A stretch of DNA of 9,841 bases from Clostridia bacterium (GTDB taxonomy: Bacteria; Bacillota_A; Clostridia; Christensenellales; Aristaeellaceae): positions 1 through 9,841 of the forward strand of contig JAFXMP010000333.1 of assembly GCA_017530275.1 (NCBI GenBank), written 5' to 3'. The notes beneath the pieces are model-generated. The model was not told where the DNA came from. It did not search any database and saw only the letters and a program-made list of their open reading frames with translations. Below are positions 5,469 through 9,841 of the stretch, one piece after another (position 1 is the stretch's first letter; each line of letters begins with the position of its first letter). The translations under genes and the position numbers were made by a program.

Positions 5469-6380
5469 ATGGAAGGGGCAGCGATGGCTGAGTTGAAACC
5501 ACGGGGGCAGCTGGGAAAGATTGATTTCAGCAATCCCAGAATGCAGCCAATGATCAGAATGCTGCAAGACAATATCCGCAAGGAAACCATGAGATGGCAG
5601 CCAGAAGCGGGAATCATTCTGCGGCGTGTAGATCTATCCATCACAGATATGCCCTTCTTTTCCTGCATGATCCTGGAGCCGGAGCATATGCCGAATGAAA
5701 GGAATGCTTGTCTGTTCTGCCATGGGGGTGGCATGATTTTTCCGTTGCAGGTTTCTTCTCTGAAAATCGCGGAATACCTTGCAAGAGCCGCACAAATCAG
5801 TGTTTGGGTGCCTGATTATCATCTGCCGCCGTGTGCGCCTTTTCCAAACCCGATGCAAGAATGCATGTGTGCCTGGCAGAGGATGAGCCAAGCAGCAGAT
5901 AAGGCCATTCTCTATGGCGAAAGCGTTGGAGGAGCGTTAGCGGCATCCCTGGCACTGTATCTTCGGGATCATCAGGAGCGGCAGCCCGAAAGGCTGATGC
6001 TGATCGATCCGGTGACAGACTGTGAGACGGAGAAATATCCTTCCGCGTCGCTTGACGCCCAGGCCGTCTGGACAGTGAAAAACAATCGGTATATGTGGAA
6101 TCAATATCTTCCGGATGAAACGACAACGCGCATGCCCTATGCTGTTCCGATCCGGGAGGCGGTCGATGGGCTTCCGCCCACTTATCTGGAAACGGCCGAA
6201 ATTGATATTCTTCGTGATGAAGGAGAAGCGTTCGGGAAAAAGCTGCAAGCGGCGGGCATCCCCACGGAAATCTATCGAATAGCAAGCGCATGGCATGGAT
6301 TTGATACGGAAATTGATCATCCTTATGTTCAGCAAGTGCTGCATACAAGGGCGGAATATTTGAAGAAAGCGATCAAATAA
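5469..6380 (+). CDS. Alpha/beta hydrolase, hormone-sensitive-lipase type
   Basis: The protein is a 303-residue cytoplasmic hydrolase or esterase with no signal peptide. It shows the HSL-family oxyanion-hole motif HGGG (85-88), the nucleophile elbow GESVGG with Ser152, an acid at Asp246 (ETAEIDILRDEG) and a catalytic His276 (AWHGFD). The triad is therefore complete. In most relatives the elbow reads GDSAGG, so the GES-V form is a small variation. The ATG at 5469 is supported by AAAGG 8 bases upstream; an ATG at 5484 is possible. It is the first gene of the plus-strand operon, 24 bases before the DUF1116 gene, with no terminator between them. Its substrate is unknown. Its position suggests that it frees the compound the downstream proteins use. 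Confidence 0.88.
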   Translation: MEGAAMAELKPRGQLGKIDFSNPRMQPMIRMLQDNIRKETMRWQPEAGIILRRVDLSITDMPFFSCMILEPEHMPNERNACLFCHGGGMIFPLQVSSLKIAEYLARAAQISVWVPDYHLPPCAPFPNPMQECMCAWQRMSQAADKAILYGESVGGALAASLALYLRDHQERQPERLMLIDPVTDCETEKYPSASLDAQAVWTVKNNRYMWNQYLPDETTTRMPYAVPIREAVDGLPPTYLETAEIDILRDEGEAFGKKLQAAGIPTEIYRIASAWHGFDTEIDHPYVQQVLHTRAEYLKKAIK

Positions 6381-6404
6381 ACTTGTCAGGAGGTCGAAGG
6401 AGCA

Positions 6405-7664
6405 ATGACAGTAGAACAGCAAATCAACCAGGCCAATGAACAGGTAATGGATATCCTGCTGCGCGGTCAGCCTGTATGGGTGGACGTAAAGCCGGCGATT
6501 GAGGCCATTCCCGGCATGACGAAAAATACAGTGTTCCATCCCGGTCCTCCTTATTCCAGCCCGGATGAAATTCCTTATCCCATTCAGACATCCATCTGCG
6601 GCGCGCTGATGCACGAAGGCTTGGCTGCCAGCCGGGAAGAAGCATGGCAGTTGGTGGAAGCTGGGAAAGTGAACCTGTGCTCTTCCCAGGATTACGGCGT
6701 GGCCAATGCCGCCAGCATGGTCACCAGCGCCAGTATGCCGGTGATCGTGGCGGAGGACAAGGTATTCGGTGGCCGGGGATATGCGCCGCTGCATCCGGGC
6801 GGCAATCCCAAATGCCTAAGGTGGGGTCTATATGATGAGGAAGTGGAAGCTGATCTGACTTGGTTTGACCAGGTGTACGGTCCTGCGCTGGGCGCTGCTG
6901 TTCGCGCTTCCGGTGGCATCGATCTGAAAACGATCCTTGCCAAAACTGCCGGCATGGGTGATGAAAACCATAATCGCCAGCCTGCGGCTTCCATGTGTCT
7001 GGCGCTGACGCTGATCCCCTGGCTGGTGGAGGCGGATATTCCCGAAAAGGAGAAGGTCATCCGCCATTTCGCCGCCAACGACCGTTTCTTCCTGCATCCC
7101 ATGATGGCGGGTGTGGAAAGCCTGACTGTTTCCTGCAAAAAGATCCCGCTGTCCACCGTAATGGTAGGCATGGGGGCCAACGGCGTTCGGTTTGGTATCC
7201 AGATCGCTGCCACAGGCAACCAATGGCACACCGACAAAGCGCCTATGATCGACGGAGTTTTCCTGAAGCCTACCACAACTCGGGACGACCTGCTGGGCTA
7301 CTTGGGCGACAGCTGCGTCACGGAGGTGTACGGTTTGGGCGGTATGTCCGCTATTGCCGGGCCTGCCTATTTGCGCATGACCGGCGCGGGCTACGACGAA
7401 GCGCTGGAGCGTACCGAGAAGGCGCGGGCCGTATCGCTGGGAGAGCATACCTTCGCACCGATCCCGTGGAATGATTTTCGGGGTTTCCCGGTGGGCGTAG
7501 ACGCCCGGAAGGTGGTGGGCAAGAACATCCGTCCCGTCAGCCATGGCGGCTCTGCCCTGAAAACAGGCGGACAGGCAGGTGCGGGCGCTTGCGATATTCC
7601 CATGGAGCCTTTCAAGAAATCCCTGATCGCGCTGTACGAAATGATTACAGGAGAGAAAGCATAA
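6405..7664 (+). CDS. DUF1116 protein, YlbE/AllG-like subunit of an oxamate carbamoyltransferase-type complex
   Basis: This 419-residue protein has the same length as E. coli YlbE as I recall it. Family signatures are visible: PGMTKNTVFHPGPP (36-49), MVTSASMPV (105-113), MGDENHNRQPAAS (184-196), GANGVRFGIQ (258-267), QWHTDKAP (273-280) and GDSCVTEVYGLGG (301-313). These align with YahG stretches such as MGDECHNR and GDSAITETYGIGG. YlbE has been renamed AllG, a subunit of E. coli oxamate carbamoyltransferase. By family this protein should work with the FdrA-like product of the next gene. It lacks the N-terminal 'INVG...DW.P..GG' segment seen in YahG; that segment is encoded separately at 9224-9409. 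Ribosome-binding sequences are AGGAGG (6388-6393) and AAGGAG (6397-6402). The substrate may differ from oxamate. Confidence 0.88.
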   Translation: MTVEQQINQANEQVMDILLRGQPVWVDVKPAIEAIPGMTKNTVFHPGPPYSSPDEIPYPIQTSICGALMHEGLAASREEAWQLVEAGKVNLCSSQDYGVANAASMVTSASMPVIVAEDKVFGGRGYAPLHPGGNPKCLRWGLYDEEVEADLTWFDQVYGPALGAAVRASGGIDLKTILAKTAGMGDENHNRQPAASMCLALTLIPWLVEADIPEKEKVIRHFAANDRFFLHPMMAGVESLTVSCKKIPLSTVMVGMGANGVRFGIQIAATGNQWHTDKAPMIDGVFLKPTTTRDDLLGYLGDSCVTEVYGLGGMSAIAGPAYLRMTGAGYDEALERTEKARAVSLGEHTFAPIPWNDFRGFPVGVDARKVVGKNIRPVSHGGSALKTGGQAGAGACDIPMEPFKKSLIALYEMITGEKA

Positions 7665-7670
7665 AGGAGG
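7663..7670 (+). promoter_or_regulatory. Ribosome-binding site that fixes the TTG start of the FdrA-like gene
   Basis: AAAGGAGG overlaps the stop codon of the DUF1116 gene (TAA, 7662-7664) and lies 9 bases before TTG at 7680-7682. This is the only plausible start in frame here. Confidence 0.75.
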
Positions 7671-7679
7671 CTGATTGAC

Positions 7680-9227
7680 TTGGTTTTCACGCACATTGAA
7701 CATGATCGGTACGCAGATTCTCTGGAGATCCTGTTCGCTGCCACGGTGCTGAACGATCAGCCGGGCATCTCGCAGGGATACATCGGCATGGCGGGCGACA
7801 GCTTCCGGGAAACCATCCGGGAAGCGGGGCTGGAAGCAGCGGCGCTGGAAAACGCATCCGCTTCCGATTTGGTGCTGCTGGCCAAAGCCGAAAGTGAAGC
7901 GGCGTTTGAGGATGCTGTTCAGGAAACCCTTAAAGCCATGACGCCTGTTGCCAGCGCCAGCCGGGAAAAGAGCTTCCTGACACTGAACTCCGCGGTGCAG
8001 GCCCATCCTGAAATCAACATGTGCCATATCGCCGTGCCGGGCGAATACGCGCTGAGCGAAGTGAAAAAAGCCCTGAACATGGGGCTGCACTGCACCGTGT
8101 TTTCCAATAACGTGCCCTTGAGCGATGAAAGGGAAATGAAGCTGCTGGCCCGGGAAAAAGGGCTGCTGTGCATGGGGCCTGACTGCGGCGTGGCCAACAT
8201 CAACGGCGCGGCCCTGGTGCTCAGCTCCATCACCAATCGCGGCCCCTTCGGCATTGTGGGCGCTTCCGGCTGCGGCATCCAGCATGTAGGAGCCATCCTG
8301 CATGAAGCGGGCAGCGGCGCGAGCCAGATCATCGGCACCGGCGGCAACGACCTGAAGGATCAGGTGGGCGGCTTGATGATGGAAATGGGCATCGCCGCGT
8401 TGGAGGCGGACGAGGAAACGAAGTATATCGCCATCGTTTCCAGAAAGCCCGGCGACGCGGTACTGGAAAAACTGTTGGGATGGATCAGCGCCTGCAAAAA
8501 GCCCGTGGTGGCATTGCTCATGGGCTGTGATCGGGAGACAGTAGAGGCAACCGGCGCGATCTGGGCCGAAAATCTGGATGATTGCGGGCAGAAGTGCCTG
8601 CGTCTGATCGGAAAGGAATATCCCCTGCCTTCCCAGGACGACTTGCAGTCCATCGCGGAGAAAGCCGCGAAGAAGCTGGCTCCTCAGCAGAAATACCTGA
8701 CCGCGCTCTACAGCGGCGGCACCTATATGGACGAGGCGATGCGCGCAGCTGCGCCGCTGGTTGGCCCCGTGTATTCCAACAGCCCCACCAAGCCCGAATG
8801 GACCATTCAGGCGGGACAGATCGGCCATGAAAACACCTTCATGGATTACGGCGAGGAAGAGTTCACCGTGGGGCGTGCGCATCCCATCATTGACCTGAGC
8901 GTACGCAAAAACGCCCTGGGTGAAATCGCCGCCCAGCCCGAAACTGCCGTGGTGCTTCTTGATCTGATCCTGACGCCTCCGGGTCACCCCGATCCTGCAG
9001 AAGCGATGCTGGAGGAAATTCGTCCTTTGCAGCAGAAAGCGTGCGCGGAAGGGCGAGAACTGATCTTTGTGGCTTCCGTGCTGGGCACAGACGCCGATCT
9101 GCAAAATGTGACTTTGCAGCGGAAAAAGCTGGAAGACGCGGGCGTGCTCGTCTGCAAAACCAACAATCGTGCGGCTATGCTGGCCGGGTTGATCATTCGT
9201 AAGAAACAGGAGATGGATCAGCAATGA
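7680..9227 (+). CDS. fdrA: FdrA/YahF-like (AllF-like) CoA-ligase-fold protein
   Basis: This 515-residue protein is related to succinyl-CoA synthetase subunits but belongs to the FdrA/YahF group. Visible signatures are GPDCGVANINGAAL (166-179), the nucleotide/CoA-binding loop GIVGASGCGIQHVG (191-204), IIGTGGNDLKDQVGG (217-231), and HPIIDLSVRKNALGE (401-415) in the C-terminal ligase-like domain. The succinyl-CoA synthetase phospho-histidine motif (GHAGA) was not seen, as expected for FdrA relatives. E. coli FdrA (AllF) is reported as a subunit of oxamate carbamoyltransferase with YlbE and YlbF. The length equals YahF and is shorter than E. coli FdrA (about 555, from memory). Translation starts at a TTG with a strong ribosome-binding site. 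The stop overlaps the next start as ATGA (9224-9227), so the two are coupled. Confidence 0.88.
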   Translation: MVFTHIEHDRYADSLEILFAATVLNDQPGISQGYIGMAGDSFRETIREAGLEAAALENASASDLVLLAKAESEAAFEDAVQETLKAMTPVASASREKSFLTLNSAVQAHPEINMCHIAVPGEYALSEVKKALNMGLHCTVFSNNVPLSDEREMKLLAREKGLLCMGPDCGVANINGAALVLSSITNRGPFGIVGASGCGIQHVGAILHEAGSGASQIIGTGGNDLKDQVGGLMMEMGIAALEADEETKYIAIVSRKPGDAVLEKLLGWISACKKPVVALLMGCDRETVEATGAIWAENLDDCGQKCLRLIGKEYPLPSQDDLQSIAEKAAKKLAPQQKYLTALYSGGTYMDEAMRAAAPLVGPVYSNSPTKPEWTIQAGQIGHENTFMDYGEEEFTVGRAHPIIDLSVRKNALGEIAAQPETAVVLLDLILTPPGHPDPAEAMLEEIRPLQQKACAEGRELIFVASVLGTDADLQNVTLQRKKLEDAGVLVCKTNNRAAMLAGLIIRKKQEMDQQ

Positions 9228-9409
9228 ATACAGAAAAAATCATGGCACTGTTTCACGGGAATATGACGGTGGCCAATGTCGGTCCCAAGCTGTTTGCTAC
9301 CGCGTTGATCGAGCAAAACTGCCCTACCGTGCAGGTGGATTGGCAGCCTATTGCCGGGGGCGATGAACAAATGCGTAAAATACTGGCTCTGCTGGGCGGC
9401 TTGGACTGA
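9224..9409 (+). CDS. Stand-alone 61-residue FdrA-domain protein
   Basis: This very small protein carries MTVANVGPKLFATALIEQ (14-31) and then VQVDWQPIAGGDEQMR (36-51). The pattern 'vNVG...fa..L..q...vvqVDW.P.aGGd' is the same short module that begins E. coli YahG (VINVGIAMFSDDL, then LDWTPPGQGN). Stand-alone versions are labelled 'fdrA domain protein' in other Firmicutes and Fusobacteria. The DUF1116 protein here lacks this module, so this gene probably supplies it in trans as a small subunit. It overlaps the FdrA-like stop by 4 bases, and the kinase gene starts 9 bases after its own stop. Its biochemical role is unknown. Confidence 0.8.
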   Translation: MNTEKIMALFHGNMTVANVGPKLFATALIEQNCPTVQVDWQPIAGGDEQMRKILALLGGLD

Positions 9410-9418
9410 GGTGAGCGT

Positions 9419-9841
9419 ATGAAGATACTGATTTGCAACGCAGGTTCCACTTCACTCAAATTCAAACTGTTCGATATGCCTGCCGAAACCGTGGAAGCGG
9501 TCTGCCATATTGAACGGGTCGGTGCGGATCACGACTCGATGATTTTCTATAAGAATCTGCTGAACGGAGAGGCAGTGAAGCAGGAGAAAATCGATATCCC
9601 AGATTATCGTCAGGGCATTGTGCTGTTCCTGGATTATCTGACCAAAGGTGAAACGGCTGTGCTGGACAATGTGCGGCAGATCGAGCGCGTAGGCTTCAAG
9701 GTGACGCTGAGCAAGAACCATCACGGTGTTTTCGAGCTGACGGACGAGGTGCTCCGGGGAATGGAGGAATGGATTTCTCTTGCTCCCGTTCATAACCGGG
9801 CTTATCTGAACGCGGTGGATGTGCTGCGCAAGCTCCTGCCG
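9419..9841 (+). CDS. Acetate-kinase-family protein, N-terminal 141 codons
   Basis: The gene begins at ATG 9419 with GAGGTGAG just upstream and continues past the right edge. The N-terminus (MKILICNAGSTSLKFKLF) has the acetokinase phosphate-binding signature, with Asn7, Ser10, Ser12 and Lys14 matching the residues conserved in acetate kinases. Near residue 117, EEWISLAPVHNRAYL matches the family's 'LAPLHNP.NL' region. The strongly conserved GHRVVHGG segment between them is replaced by GFKVTLSKNHHG (92-103), so the His and the substrate-binding Arg are not conserved. It sits where the E. coli operon has a carbamate kinase. A role making ATP from an acyl- or carbamoyl-phosphate is inferred; loss of normal activity is also possible. 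Confidence 0.82.
   Translation, partial: MKILICNAGSTSLKFKLFDMPAETVEAVCHIERVGADHDSMIFYKNLLNGEAVKQEKIDIPDYRQGIVLFLDYLTKGETAVLDNVRQIERVGFKVTLSKNHHGVFELTDEVLRGMEEWISLAPVHNRAYLNAVDVLRKLLP

Noticed and set aside
5937..6794. 285-codon minus-strand frame
   Set aside because: It is antisense to the hydrolase and the start of the DUF1116 gene, both with complete motifs. No ribosome-binding site and no recognisable domain.
6828..9224. 798-codon open frame on the minus strand
   Set aside because: It is antisense to the DUF1116 and FdrA-like genes, which have clear family motifs. Its translation is rich in His, Gln and Arg, has no recognisable domain, and results from the high-GC codon pattern of the plus-strand genes.

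Overview
The window reads as a Firmicutes/Clostridia chromosome, probably from a gut-type anaerobe of moderately high GC. This rests on strong GGAGG ribosome-binding sites, a TTG start, OmpR-type direct repeats written as TTAACA (Bacillus PhoP style), and two membrane-protein families I know mainly from clostridial genomes. No RNA gene, CRISPR array or insertion sequence was seen.

Left half (1-4299, all minus strand). Reading right to left there is a tandem NTF2/SnoaL-like protein (4201-3230), a terminator, and a tightly overlapping three-gene regulator operon: OmpR-family response regulator (3084-2410), short-loop sensor kinase (2413-1364) and six-helix membrane protein (1367-738). Then come a 34-residue membrane peptide (636-532), a two-helix membrane protein (523-260), a terminator, and the first 19 codons of an NAD-dependent epimerase (58-1). 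Four promoters here share one layout. Hexamers of type TTAACA repeat on an exact 11-bp period (four copies at three promoters, two at the regulator's own promoter), with a -10 hexamer 9-10 bp after the last copy and no -35 box. This is the geometry of a PhoB/PhoP-type activated promoter. It suggests that the encoded response regulator controls itself and at least three neighbouring units. That local regulon is the strongest non-gene signal in the window.

Middle (4300-5468). An AT-richer stretch holds two short protein-like but apparently broken reading frames, a likely promoter, a TetR/AcrR-family regulator (4658-5221) with its terminator, and an AT-rich promoter region.

Right half (5469-9841, all plus strand). 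One tightly spaced operon encodes an HSL-type alpha/beta hydrolase, a DUF1116 protein (YlbE/YahG; AllG-like), an FdrA/YahF-like protein (AllF-like), a 61-residue stand-alone 'FdrA-domain' protein, and the start of an acetate-kinase-family enzyme whose substrate motif is altered. In E. coli the fdrA-ylbE-ylbF set is reported to be oxamate carbamoyltransferase, working with a carbamate kinase. Here an acetokinase-fold protein sits where the carbamate kinase would be, and a hydrolase leads the operon. The likely theme is release of a substrate by the hydrolase, phosphorolytic acyl or carbamoyl transfer by the FdrA/DUF1116 complex, and ATP formation by the kinase. The actual substrate cannot be told from the sequence.
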